Shown here: positions 1 through 10,914 of the stretch, piece by piece | Position numbering within the stretch: position 1 is the stretch's first letter | How the letters are laid out: the number at the start of each line of letters is the position of its first letter | Origin: Methylobacter sp. | GTDB lineage: Bacteria; Pseudomonadota; Gammaproteobacteria; Methylococcales; Methylomonadaceae | Direction: 5' to 3' | Assembly (NCBI GenBank): GCA_030653175.1 | Contig: JAURZV010000014.1 | Coordinates: forward strand, 1 to 43,774 | Length of the DNA stretch: 43,774 bases | The notes under the pieces: generated by a model | What the model saw: the letters and a program-made list of their open reading frames with translations, nothing else | Told to the model about the DNA's origin: nothing | Databases searched by the model: none | Made by a program: the position numbers and the translations under genes

Positions 1-81
1 CACGAAAGACACGAAAAGCACGAAAACCCCATAACACGATTCTTTCGATTGATTTTTTCGTGCCTTTCGTGATTTTCGTGG
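1..81. repeat. Imperfect inverted repeat of CACGAAA units
   Basis: The left arm is a run of CACGAAA-like units (1-26) and the right arm (about 55-80) is its near reverse complement, so the segment can fold into a long imperfect hairpin. A related element lies at 22183-22233. It looks like a dispersed intergenic repeat. The rest of 81-398 holds one weak short reading frame (147-284, minus) and the leader of the next gene. Confidence 0.6.
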
Positions 82-146
82 ACCCTGTTTTTTTTACGGA
101 TCAGATTCTTGATGGGATGTTCTTTCTCGGGAATCACCTAAGCTCT

Positions 147-284
147 TTATGTCCATCTTTTCTTCCTTAAATCATATCTTAGATTCAACTCATAAGTGCA
201 ATCCGTATGGTGTATCAGTATAGCGTAAGGAATACCTAAACTCTGAATCCGTGCGTCCTCCCACAGCTCGTCCGCATCAGCCAT
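147..284 (-). CDS. Possible 45-aa hypothetical protein or gene remnant
   Basis: A short minus-strand reading frame starts at ATG 284 and ends at TAA 147-149. The peptide is charged and protein-like (MADADELWEDARIQSLG at the start, then IPYAILIHHTDCTYEL) rather than low complexity. I see no clear Shine-Dalgarno sequence. It could be the tail of a decayed gene, since the frame stays open only five codons upstream of the ATG. I do not recognise the family. Confidence 0.22.
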   Translation of the reverse strand: MADADELWEDARIQSLGIPYAILIHHTDCTYELNLRYDLRKKRWT

Positions 285-398
285 TAAGTCAAGGTTAAGC
301 TACGACAGTTATATTATTCGCACATCATTTCTGCTTTTTATTCCATTTCGACTTTTACCTAAAGAAGAGATGGCCATTCAATTCAATCAGGAATATCT

Positions 399-1688
399 AT
401 GGAAACTCAACCGAACTGGTTAACCTCTATTGATAGGATAGTCGATATGGGCTTGAGCCATGGATTGGCGCAGCGCACAACTGAAGACGAAGCGTTCAAT
501 GGACGCACCATTTGTTTAAACGGCAGGCATGTGCTGAATTTTGCTCTTTGCAGTTATTTGGGACTAGAGCAGGATTCCCGTCTCAAGCGCGGAACTATTG
601 ATGCCGTGACCCGCTACGGCACTCAGTTCGCTATCTCAAGAACCTATATGTCGGCAACGCCTTACACGGAATTGGAGGCGCAACTTGAAGAATTATTCGG
701 GGGTCATGTTCTGGCGGCCCCAACCACGACATTAGGGCATATCGCCGCCTTGCCGGTGCTCATTCAAAAAGGCGATGCAATTATCATCGACCAGATGGCT
801 CACAACAGCATGCAAACAGCTGCAAAGTTGCTACAGGCGGAAGGGGTTCCGGTCGAAACGCTACTTCACTGCAACCTGGAGTTGCTTGAGGAACGAATTA
901 TCGCTCTTGGCAAACGGTACCGCCATATCTGGTACCTGACTGACGGCATTTACAGCATGTTTGGAGATCGGGCTCCGGTTAAAGAATTAGGCACGTTATT
1001 AAACCGCTACGAGCAACTGCATCTGTACTTTGATGATGCGCACGGCATGAGCTGGATCGGCAAACATGGCAGGGGTTATGTTCTCGATTGCCTGCCCATT
1101 CAAGAGCGGATGGTTGTTGCGACATCCTTGTGCAAGGCTTACGCTGCCGGCGGCGGGGCGCTCATTTTTCCGAATGCACAGATGCATCGGCACGTTAAAA
1201 ACTGCGGAGGGCCTATGATTTTTTCAGGCCCTATCCAGCCCCCAATGCTGGGCGCAGCGATTGCTTCGGCTCGCATCCATCTTTCACTGGAGATTGATTG
1301 CCTGCAACAGGAACTGCAAGATCGCATTGCGCTCTGTAATCGGCTGCTTAAAGTATACGAAATACCTGTAGGATGCAGTTCTCAGTCGCCGATTTTTTAT
1401 ATCAAGTTAGGACTTCCCCACGTTGCCGGCCAAATGGCCAAATACCTGCTTGATGAGGGTTTTTACACTAATCACGCTGTTTATCCGGCAGTATCCCGGC
1501 GGAAATCGGGTATCCGGTTCACTTTAACGCGGCATCTGTCTTTTGATGATATCCACGGTCTGATTGCGGCAATCGCCCGTAACCTTCCGAAGGTTCTGGA
1601 AAAAAGTCCAGAAAGGAAACAGAAAAATGTGTTTCGTCATAACAAATATCAAACAGCTGAAGTCGCAACTCTATACACATCAATTTAA
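399..1688 (+). CDS. PLP-dependent alpha-oxoamine synthase family enzyme (BioF/KBL/CqsA-like)
   Basis: A 429-residue fold-type I PLP enzyme. The DDAHG motif near residue 210 supplies the Asp that contacts the pyridine nitrogen and the following His. The segment SLCKAYAAGGG near 245 carries the expected Schiff-base lysine. The NFALCSYLGL segment near residue 48 matches the N-terminal substrate region of alpha-oxoamine synthases. Members of this family condense an acyl thioester with an amino acid (8-amino-7-oxononanoate synthase, 2-amino-3-ketobutyrate CoA ligase, serine palmitoyltransferase, the autoinducer synthase CqsA). No biotin, heme or sphingolipid gene is adjacent, so the substrate is not assigned. 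A CAGGA motif lies just upstream of the ATG. The C-terminal 35 residues are basic and extend past the usual family end. Confidence 0.85.
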   Translation: METQPNWLTSIDRIVDMGLSHGLAQRTTEDEAFNGRTICLNGRHVLNFALCSYLGLEQDSRLKRGTIDAVTRYGTQFAISRTYMSATPYTELEAQLEELFGGHVLAAPTTTLGHIAALPVLIQKGDAIIIDQMAHNSMQTAAKLLQAEGVPVETLLHCNLELLEERIIALGKRYRHIWYLTDGIYSMFGDRAPVKELGTLLNRYEQLHLYFDDAHGMSWIGKHGRGYVLDCLPIQERMVVATSLCKAYAAGGGALIFPNAQMHRHVKNCGGPMIFSGPIQPPMLGAAIASARIHLSLEIDCLQQELQDRIALCNRLLKVYEIPVGCSSQSPIFYIKLGLPHVAGQMAKYLLDEGFYTNHAVYPAVSRRKSGIRFTLTRHLSFDDIHGLIAAIARNLPKVLEKSPERKQKNVFRHNKYQTAEVATLYTSI

Positions 1689-1723
1689 GCTAAGCACTAC
1701 ATGATACTGTTTGTCGGGTGACA

Positions 1724-1812
1724 CGAGTGCAAGCTTTGCTTGCCGCATTAACAATGCATCGCGTAACTTGCAGGCACCAAAAGTAGGCGCTTTAGGCGAA
1801 GCCTGCACTCCA
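1724..1812. repeat. Intergenic repeat with GAGTGCAAGCTTTGC / GCGAAGCCTGCACTCC ends
   Basis: The left end (1724-1744) contains GAGTGCAAGCTTTGCTTGCC and the right end (1795-1812) contains GGCGAAGCCTGCACTCCA. These arms are complementary and form a hairpin with about 50 bases between them. A second copy with a much shorter centre lies at 2798-2842. It sits between the convergent ends of the PLP enzyme and the PEBP gene, where it could also act in transcript ends. Confidence 0.65.
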
Positions 1813-1849
1813 TTCTTAAGTTGATGCGTATGAAACGGTAGCCACCAAA

Positions 1850-2416
1850 CTAACGCTGATAAGTGCCAATCAGTTCTGCCTGTCCAATAATATGCCCGGC
1901 CATTGCCGCTTCCAGCTTGGCCTTATTGGGCTGATGCAGGTCGGGCAACTCAATATTCAGGGCATAAAGTTTATGAAAATACCGATGCCTGCCGACAGGC
2001 GGACAGGGGCCGCGATAACCCGTCTGTTTCCAATCGTTTTTACCTTGTTGAGTGCCTATTGGTAAATCCCTTACAGTAACGGATTGAGGTAATCCTGTAA
2101 CAGTCGGTGGAATGTTATAGAGCAGCCAATGCACCCAGGTCATTTTGGGTTTGGCGGGGTCAGGCGCATCGGGATCGTCAACGATCAACACCAGACTTTT
2201 GGTATTTTGCGGAAGTCCCGACCAGCTTAAAGCGGGCGAACTGTCGTTGCCGTCACAGGTAAAAACTTTGGGAATTTCTCCCTGATGGGCAAAGTCCGGC
2301 GATTTGAGGATCAAGGTTATGTTTTGCTCTCCTTCAGCCAAAATGACTGTAGTAAAAAAGATGCTGAAAACTAAACAAATTAAGCGAATAAAAATAGGCT
2401 GCTTGATTGAATTCAT
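1850..2416 (-). CDS. YbhB/YbcL-family (PEBP, Raf-kinase-inhibitor-like) exported protein
   Basis: A 188-residue protein. The first 27 residues form a signal peptide (hydrophobic core FIRLICLVFSIFFTTVILA). The mature part is a phosphatidylethanolamine-binding-protein fold of the bacterial YbhB type. Visible hallmarks are FTCDGNDSSPALSW near residue 50, VDDPDAPDP near 78, TWVHWLLYNIP near 93, and GYRGPCPPVGRHRYFHKLYAL near 133, which together build the anion/ligand pocket. The bacterial family's role is poorly defined; eukaryotic relatives bind phospholipid or protease targets. The start at 2416 is supported by a GAGGTGATCA leader. It is monocistronic, with repeat arrays on both sides. Confidence 0.9.
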   Translation of the reverse strand: MNSIKQPIFIRLICLVFSIFFTTVILAEGEQNITLILKSPDFAHQGEIPKVFTCDGNDSSPALSWSGLPQNTKSLVLIVDDPDAPDPAKPKMTWVHWLLYNIPPTVTGLPQSVTVRDLPIGTQQGKNDWKQTGYRGPCPPVGRHRYFHKLYALNIELPDLHQPNKAKLEAAMAGHIIGQAELIGTYQR

Positions 2417-2447
2417 TGATCACCTCAAGGGTAAAATTGTCGTTGCC

Positions 2448-2617
2448 GGTTCCCAATCTCCAGATTGGGAACCTTGAGGGCGAAGCTCCAGCTTCGCGAA
2501 ACAGGAAGCTGGAGCCCTTCGACAAGGCTCGGGACAGACTTCCAAAACTGAATCCCCAAGCTTCAAAGATTGTGAAAATATTAAGAATTCGGAGTACAAA
2601 CCCAGGTTTGTACTCCG
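2448..2617. repeat. Cluster of near-perfect palindromes upstream of the PEBP gene
   Basis: Three hairpins follow one another. 2448-2473 has arms GGTTCCCAATCT/AGATTGGGAACC around CC. 2480-2497 has arms GCGAAGCT/AGCTTCGC around CC. 2590-2617 has arms CGGAGTACAAACC/GGTTTGTACTCCG around CA. Between them, 2513-2532 carries CCTTCGACAAGGCTCGGGAC, a relative of the element inserted inside mnmA. The segment has open frames, but they only translate repeats. Confidence 0.75.
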
Positions 2618-3096
2618 ATACTCAGCTAAAAAATCAATAATTTAAAAAATAAGAAAAAGATTTTTAAGACGGTTCTTACAATACTTTCACAGTCTCTTGA
2701 GCTTGGGAACTAGCGAACCTGTCAATCGACAGCGTTTTCAAATTCAGTTAATTACCAAAATAGCCACTATGCCCATTGAAACTATGGTGTGACGGGAGGA
2801 GTGCAAGCTTTGCTTGCCAATGCAGGCGAAGCCTGCACTCCAGCGACGACAATGTTGTTTTTATTACTTAAATGTTGTTTTTATTATTTAATGGTGGCAT
2901 AGCCTTTTAATAGTTACTAACTAATCAAAATTGAAACCGCTGTAACTCTACAAATTCGTGTCCATTTTTTAAACCTTAAACCAATTCCAACTGCCTGACA
3001 ATTGTAGAAAAGACCTACAGACAAACAACTTTTCATTGGTTTAAACTCCAAACTCTACAGCCGATTCTTGCGCGGTAAAATCAGGAGGTTGTGAAT
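2618..3096. other. Intergenic region upstream of pcm, with a repeat at 2798-2842
   Basis: No convincing gene. 2798-2842 repeats the element seen at 1724-1812: GGAGTGCAAGCTTTGCTTGCC is followed by GGCGAAGCCTGCACTCCA, and here the arms nearly touch. The stretch 2697-2712 holds a degenerate GAGCTTGGGAAC fragment of the palindrome family. The final bases hold the Shine-Dalgarno sequence for pcm (AGGAGG, 3083-3088). A promoter must lie here, but I cannot place it with confidence. Confidence 0.5.
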
Positions 3097-3843
3097 ATGA
3101 GAAGAGTAAAACATCTAATTTTTTGGCTTGTGGTCATCGGCATTATTTTGCTGTTGTTTTCCACCCATGTCATAGCTGAAAATGATTTTCACCGGCAACG
3201 ATATGCGTTGGTGGAGATCATCAAGGCCGAGGTGATGACGGCTCGCGGCTTCCTGAATCAGGAATCGCTCGATGAGCGGGTTATCGATGCCCTGCTCAAG
3301 GTGCCAAGACATGAATTTGTCCGCGATGCCGAACGTCCCTATGCGTACGCAAACAGGCCGCTCCCTATCGGTCATGGACAAACCATTTCCCAGCCTTTTA
3401 TCGTCGCGATCATGACCGATCTGCTTAAACTGAAAAAAACCGACCGGGTTCTGGAAGTCGGCACCGGATCAGGGTATCAGGCAGCTATTCTTGCCGAACT
3501 GGTCGATAGCGTCTACACCATAGAAATTGTTGAACCGCTGGCTAAACGGGCCGCAGAAAACCTTAAACGAACCGGTTATGACGCCGTTCATACCCGAATC
3601 GGCGATGGTTATTACGGCTGGGAAGAAGCGGCGCCTTTTGATGGTATTGTCGTTACCGCCGTTGCAAGCCATATACCGCCGCCGCTGATTAAACAGCTTA
3701 AACCCGGCGGCCGCATGATCATCCCGGTCGGCGCTCAGTTTATGACGCAGTATCTGGTTTTGGTGACTAAAGATGCTAATGAAAAAGTCACCACTCGCCA
3801 AATTCTGCCGGTCAGTTTTGTCCCGCTCACCGGCAAGCATTGA
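3097..3843 (+). CDS. pcm: Protein-L-isoaspartate O-methyltransferase-like protein with an N-terminal export/anchor segment
   Basis: Pcm transfers a methyl group from S-adenosylmethionine to L-isoaspartyl residues in damaged proteins. The protein has the SAM-binding motif VLEVGTGSGYQAA near residue 120, the family segment GHGQTISQPFIVA near 93, and the C-terminal PVGAQ...FVPL region. ATG 3097 is preferred over GTG 3091 because AGGAGG at 3083-3088 is 8 bases from the ATG and only 2 from the GTG. Unlike the classical cytosolic enzyme, it starts with KHLIFWLVVIGIILLLF followed by a polar break, which looks like a signal peptide or membrane anchor. It may therefore act in the periplasm. The next gene starts 7 bases after the stop, so the two are probably co-transcribed. 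Confidence 0.92.
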   Translation: MRRVKHLIFWLVVIGIILLLFSTHVIAENDFHRQRYALVEIIKAEVMTARGFLNQESLDERVIDALLKVPRHEFVRDAERPYAYANRPLPIGHGQTISQPFIVAIMTDLLKLKKTDRVLEVGTGSGYQAAILAELVDSVYTIEIVEPLAKRAAENLKRTGYDAVHTRIGDGYYGWEEAAPFDGIVVTAVASHIPPPLIKQLKPGGRMIIPVGAQFMTQYLVLVTKDANEKVTTRQILPVSFVPLTGKH

Positions 3844-3850
3844 CGGGGAA

Positions 3851-6277
3851 ATGATGATGAAGCCACATTTATCATTGTTGGCCGCTGTCGCTATTATCTC
3901 GGCCTCTGCCCTGGCCTATGAAGTTTTATTGATGCGCCTGTTTTCGATTATTCAGTGGCATCATTTCGCTTACATGATGATCAGTCTGGCGCTGTTGGGC
4001 TATGGCGTTAGCGGCGTATTCCTGGCGCTGAACCGCGACCGGCTGGTGCAGCTGTTCCCATCTGTGATAATGACCAATATGTCATTGTTCAGCCTTTTTG
4101 CACCCGTCTGTTTTTTGCTGGCGCAGCAAATCCCTTTTAATCCGGCGGAAATGCTATGGACGCCCGTGCAGTTGCTTTATTTATGCGGCATTTACCTGAT
4201 TCTGGTGTTACCCTTCTTTTTCGCGGCCAATGTTATCGGTTTGTCGCTTTACCAATACAAGAGCCAAGTATCTTCCATCTATGCGGCCGATCTGTTTGGC
4301 GCGGGCCTGGGCAGTGTCGGCGTTATTTTGCTGCTGTCCATCGTGTTTCCCGAAAAGATATTATCCGTGTTGATGCTGTCGGGAATACTTGCAACCCTGC
4401 TCGTGTCGAGCTATACCTTTAACGCCCAAAAACACTGGACCATCGCGTCCGTTATCATCGGGCTGGCAGTTATTTTCACCCCGACCGGCTGGATGACGCT
4501 GAAGGTTTCGCCGTATAAAAGCCTGAACCAATTACTGCAAGTGCCGGGCACAAAAATCATAGACCGGTATTCTAGTCCGCTGGGTTTGATCAGTGTGGTC
4601 AAGAGCGAGATTACCCCGTTGCGTCATGCGCCCGGCCTAAGCCTTAATGCCTCGACAGAACCGCCCGAGCAGCTTGCCGTGTTTACCGATGCGGACAATA
4701 TGACCGCAATTACCCGCTATAACGGCAAGCCTGAAACGCTCGGCTACCTGGATCAAACCACGTCGGCCCTGCCCTATCATCTAAAACAATTATCCGACAT
4801 CCTGATTCTCGGGGCCGGCACCGGCAGCGATGTTTTGCAGGCCAACTATCACGCCATTAAGCGCATCGATGCCGTTGAACTGAACCCGCAAATCATCGAT
4901 CTGGTTCAGCGAAAATATGCCGATTTTGCAGGTTATCTTTATTCCATCGCCCATGTTAATGTCCATATTGATGAAGCCCGCGGCTATCTTGCAGCAACGG
5001 ATAAAACCTATGACCTGATCAATATTTCATTGCTGGATGCGTTTGGCGCATCGGCGGCGGGTCTTTATTCAATGGCTGAAAACTATCTGTATACCGAACA
5101 GGCCATACGGGAATATCTGCGCCATGTAAGCCCGGACGGTTATCTCAGCATTACCCGCTGGATTAAAATGCCGCCGCGCGATGAACCCAAACTGTTGGCT
5201 ACGGTCATTAACGCGCTTAAAGATGCCGATGTCCGGCAACCCGGCCAACAGATAATCATGATACGCGGCTGGCAAACCAGTACCTTAATCGTAAAAAACG
5301 GCGCACTATCCGCCGATGAAATCAGCCGGTTAAAACAGTTCTGCAACGAACGCAGCTTTGATTTGGTTTATTATCCCGGCATATCGGAATCGGAAGTCAA
5401 TCGCTTCAATATCCAGCAGCAGCCTTACCTGTACGAGGCAGCTGTGGCTTTATTGGGCGATCAAAGCCAGGCATTTATTGATGCTTATAAGTTCAATATC
5501 GAAGCTGCGACCGATGACAGGCCCTACCTGTTTCATTTTTTTAAATGGCGAACCCTGCCCGAGATTTGGTCGTTATTGGGTACCGGCGGAAGCTTCTTGC
5601 TGGAAAGCGGCTATTTATTATTAATCGCTGCGTTAGTGCAAGCGATACTCGCCAGCCTGTTACTGATAGCGCTGCCGCTGTGGCTTTGGAAAAGCAAGCT
5701 GGGCATCGAGCCTGGATCGGGAAACCATCTGCATATGCTGGTATATTTTTTCTGCCTGGGTTTGGCATTTTTGTTCATTGAAATCGCCTTTATCCAGAAA
5801 TTCATCCTGATTCTGCATCATCCGCTTTATGCCATTACCGTCGTGCTGAGCACCTTTTTGTTATCTGCCGGTGCCGGTAGCTATTTCTCGACCAAACTGT
5901 CATCCAGTTCTGAAAAATCGGCGTTTATGCTGCCGATGGCGGCGATTGCATTGCTCAGCATCGGTTACAGTCTGGGCTTTGAATCCATCACCGGATTTTT
6001 GCTGAAGACAGGTAGCTTAAGCCGCTACCTGTTTTCGATAGTTTTGATAGCGCCGCTGGGTTTTTGTATGGGCATGCCGTTCCCCATGGCGCTGGCTAAA
6101 ATCAGTCAAATCACCCCGGCGTTAATCCCCTGGGCTTGGGGCATTAACGGTTGCGCCTCGGTCATCAGCGCAATACTGGCAACCCTGATTGCGATGCAGT
6201 TCGGCTTTACCGTATTGATCTTTCTGGCGGTTGTTTTGTATGGGATTGCGGCGTGGTGTTTTCCCAGGCTGTTTTAA
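3851..6277 (+). CDS. Membrane protein with a spermidine-synthase-like domain
   Basis: About 808 residues. An N-terminal block of roughly seven membrane segments (residues 1-220) precedes a soluble spermidine/spermine-synthase-like Rossmann domain. This has a nucleotide-binding motif ILGAGTGSDV near 318, an acidic VELNPQ near 342, and a DEARGYL...LLDAFG segment near 375-395. A second membrane block (about 585-808) follows. Such membrane-embedded aminopropyltransferase-like proteins are widespread and mostly uncharacterised, so a polyamine product is not proven. The start was chosen at the ATG ATG ATG cluster 7 bases after pcm, behind GGGGAA. An open frame continues upstream into pcm but lacks a signal there. 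Coupling to an exported Pcm-like methyltransferase suggests a shared envelope role. Confidence 0.8.
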   Translation: MMMKPHLSLLAAVAIISASALAYEVLLMRLFSIIQWHHFAYMMISLALLGYGVSGVFLALNRDRLVQLFPSVIMTNMSLFSLFAPVCFLLAQQIPFNPAEMLWTPVQLLYLCGIYLILVLPFFFAANVIGLSLYQYKSQVSSIYAADLFGAGLGSVGVILLLSIVFPEKILSVLMLSGILATLLVSSYTFNAQKHWTIASVIIGLAVIFTPTGWMTLKVSPYKSLNQLLQVPGTKIIDRYSSPLGLISVVKSEITPLRHAPGLSLNASTEPPEQLAVFTDADNMTAITRYNGKPETLGYLDQTTSALPYHLKQLSDILILGAGTGSDVLQANYHAIKRIDAVELNPQIIDLVQRKYADFAGYLYSIAHVNVHIDEARGYLAATDKTYDLINISLLDAFGASAAGLYSMAENYLYTEQAIREYLRHVSPDGYLSITRWIKMPPRDEPKLLATVINALKDADVRQPGQQIIMIRGWQTSTLIVKNGALSADEISRLKQFCNERSFDLVYYPGISESEVNRFNIQQQPYLYEAAVALLGDQSQAFIDAYKFNIEAATDDRPYLFHFFKWRTLPEIWSLLGTGGSFLLESGYLLLIAALVQAILASLLLIALPLWLWKSKLGIEPGSGNHLHMLVYFFCLGLAFLFIEIAFIQKFILILHHPLYAITVVLSTFLLSAGAGSYFSTKLSSSSEKSAFMLPMAAIALLSIGYSLGFESITGFLLKTGSLSRYLFSIVLIAPLGFCMGMPFPMALAKISQITPALIPWAWGINGCASVISAILATLIAMQFGFTVLIFLAVVLYGIAAWCFPRLF

Positions 6278-6402
6278 AGTATAGGTAACCAAGCTAATTA
6301 AACAACATTCCGGCCCTCTTTCCTCTCGAAGAGAGTTTGATTGAAAAGAGCAAATGATTCTTTATAACCTCGGTTACCTATAACATCACTTAACTGCTTA
6401 AA

Positions 6403-6429
6403 GAAAAGGGCGAATCATTCGCCCTTTTC
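6403..6429. terminator. Bidirectional hairpin terminator
   Basis: A perfect stem (arms GAAAAGGGCGAAT and ATTCGCCCTTTTC) lies between the plus-strand spermidine-synthase-like gene and the minus-strand smbP gene. T-rich flanks on both strands allow it to end transcripts from either side. Confidence 0.85.
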
Positions 6430-6451
6430 CTCTGAAGCTATATTATTAATA

Positions 6452-6787
6452 TTATTTGTTGCCGGCCTTAAGGTGCTCTACAGCTGCTTCAGCATGTGCA
6501 GTAGCCTTGCCTACATGACCTAAAGTACCGTGATCAATGGCTTCTTGCAATTCTTTAGAACCAGCTTCTATATGGTTTTTTGACACACCCTTGGCTACTA
6601 TGGCGGCTGACAGTGCATCTTCCAATGCCGCCTTTGCGTGTTCGACCAAAATCGGAGTATGGCCTGCTTTACCGTGAACTACCGCCTGATTGGCGTGTTC
6701 CAGTGCTGAAGCGGCATTTTCTTCAGCAAAAACAGAAGTACTTAAAAGAAGTAATAAGCCTGCACATACGGATGCTAGTTTTTTCAT
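6452..6787 (-). CDS. smbP: Small periplasmic metal-binding protein, SmbP-like
   Basis: A 111-residue protein with a clear signal peptide (MKKLASVCAGLLLLLSTSVFA). The mature part of about 89 residues is entirely helical-looking, Ala-rich and His-rich, with repeated H-x-x-x-A/E spacings (ALEHANQAVVHGKAGH, VEHAKAALEDAL, ATAHAEAAVEHLKAG). This matches SmbP, the small copper- and other-metal-binding four-helix protein described from Nitrosomonas europaea. The likely role is periplasmic metal buffering. The start is supported by a GAGGAGAG leader. It is a single-gene unit ended by the hairpin at 6403-6429. Confidence 0.82.
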   Translation of the reverse strand: MKKLASVCAGLLLLLSTSVFAEENAASALEHANQAVVHGKAGHTPILVEHAKAALEDALSAAIVAKGVSKNHIEAGSKELQEAIDHGTLGHVGKATAHAEAAVEHLKAGNK

Positions 6788-7006
6788 AATTCTCTCCTCA
6801 CATTAATGTTTGTCTATATTTGATTGTCGATACCGTTTTTTTAAAAATTATTTATTTTTCTTTTAAAAAACGCTTATGGATCGACAATTATATTTTTACC
6901 TCATGTAATTTATTTTGCAATACCCATAAATTTGATACAGGCAAATGCATTAAAAAACAGTTGAAATACCAACAAATACGACATTATGAAATGATCTTCT
7001 TAAACA

Positions 7007-8227
7007 CTATGAATCGCGACTTTCCTTAGATTCAGCGCCATGTTGTGCTAATAGAATACCGACAAAAAAGGCGAGTAAGTTGCCTTCAGGAAAAGTTTTA
7101 AAATGGGAATTAAATAAGCTGGAGGCGCACACGGCGACCAGAAAACTCGCAGCGATTGCGCCATAGGGTTGATTGTTCAGTCCCTGACGAATGGCCGTAT
7201 AAATATAGGCAAAAAACAGCAATAACCCTATCAACCCATTTTCCAGCCAAACAAACAGATATTGATTGTGCGGGTCTGACGTGGGGCTTCCGCGCCAATC
7301 TGAATATTGCGCAGCTGCATAAGGACCATAGGTCGTTTTAAATGATGAAGTGCCGTAACCCAACACGGGATGTTCTTTAATTAACAAAAGGGTATTTTTT
7401 GCAAAAATAACCCTTATGCCTATAGAGGTCAATTCTCCGCTGGTTTGATATGCGGCTTTTTCCGTTAATCCCGTCTGCGTTCGTTGTTGTAAGGTCGATG
7501 AGCAAAGTATCGCTACAAGCATTACGCTACCGGTAACGGCAATTATCGGTAATAATTTTTTATATCCATAAACGCAGCCGGCTGCGAATATCACTGCAAA
7601 TGGAAATGCCACATAACCGCTACGCGCCGGACTGATAAAGAAAATATTCAATGTAAACAAGGCAATAACACCATAAAGCAAGTATTTATTTTTTAGAGAA
7701 AGTTGTTGTTTTAATAAAAAAATACAGCAGATGATCGCTGCAATAAAAGCCATGCTTTGCGAGGCATAATTGGTCATAAAAATACCGGGTTCTCGTCCCG
7801 GCCTTATCACCAGATCAGTCAACCATAGCGGCACTGCGATTAATCCGGCAATTATCATGACAGCTAAATAACTGCCAATAAACAAGCGCTTCCAATGAGT
7901 TTGATAAAACAAGCCTAGTAACACGAAGGTGAAGGCTAACTTTTTCCAGCTTGATAAGGTGCCAATCTTTTCCATCCAATTGGTCTCTGCGTAGAGAGTG
8001 CCTATTAATAACCACGCAAAAAACAGCAACAACATTTTACCTGCGGGCTGTTCAGCAGATACTTTTAAACTTCGGAATAGTTCTCCTGAAATTAACCAGG
8101 TCAATAACATGGCAATGCTGGTAACGCTGGTTACTGCAGTGGACATAGGCGCGGCTATGGCTGTGATAATGGCCAACCAACGACAAAGAGTCAGCGATTT
8201 TTCGCTAATAATTGAATAAGACAACAT
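7007..8227 (-). CDS. O-antigen ligase / Wzy polymerase family membrane protein
   Basis: A 406-residue polytopic protein with about 10-12 hydrophobic segments. The large loop near residues 290-330 carries HPVLGYGTSSFKTTYG and DPHNQYLFVWLENGLIG, the signature region of the Wzy_C/O-antigen ligase family, with the conserved His and Arg/Asp environment. Family members move undecaprenyl-linked polysaccharide onto lipid A core, polymerise it, or glycosylate proteins. No other polysaccharide gene is adjacent, so ligase, polymerase and pilin-glycosylating roles cannot be separated. It is an isolated minus-strand gene. Confidence 0.85.
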   Translation of the reverse strand: MLSYSIISEKSLTLCRWLAIITAIAAPMSTAVTSVTSIAMLLTWLISGELFRSLKVSAEQPAGKMLLLFFAWLLIGTLYAETNWMEKIGTLSSWKKLAFTFVLLGLFYQTHWKRLFIGSYLAVMIIAGLIAVPLWLTDLVIRPGREPGIFMTNYASQSMAFIAAIICCIFLLKQQLSLKNKYLLYGVIALFTLNIFFISPARSGYVAFPFAVIFAAGCVYGYKKLLPIIAVTGSVMLVAILCSSTLQQRTQTGLTEKAAYQTSGELTSIGIRVIFAKNTLLLIKEHPVLGYGTSSFKTTYGPYAAAQYSDWRGSPTSDPHNQYLFVWLENGLIGLLLFFAYIYTAIRQGLNNQPYGAIAASFLVAVCASSLFNSHFKTFPEGNLLAFFVGILLAQHGAESKESRDS

Positions 8228-8383
8228 AACTAAACTCTACCGCCACAGTTAATAAATAGTTTTACGCTTGAGATTTTTGCTGTTTTCATCGCCCTCTCCA
8301 TGACAGGTAATTTATTGATTTTCAAAATATAACTATGACCCAGTGTTTTAAGCTGTCTCATAGCGACGATTCCCAAAGGTATC

Positions 8384-10906
<2,523 letters not shown>

Positions 10907-10914
<8 letters not shown>

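Noticed and set aside
2407-2640. 77-codon open frame on the plus strand
   Set aside because: It only translates the palindromic repeats between the PEBP gene and pcm.
3773-3850. Upstream extension of the spermidine-synthase-like gene into pcm
   Set aside because: The ATG triplet at 3851 follows a GGGGAA leader and starts directly with the first membrane segment.
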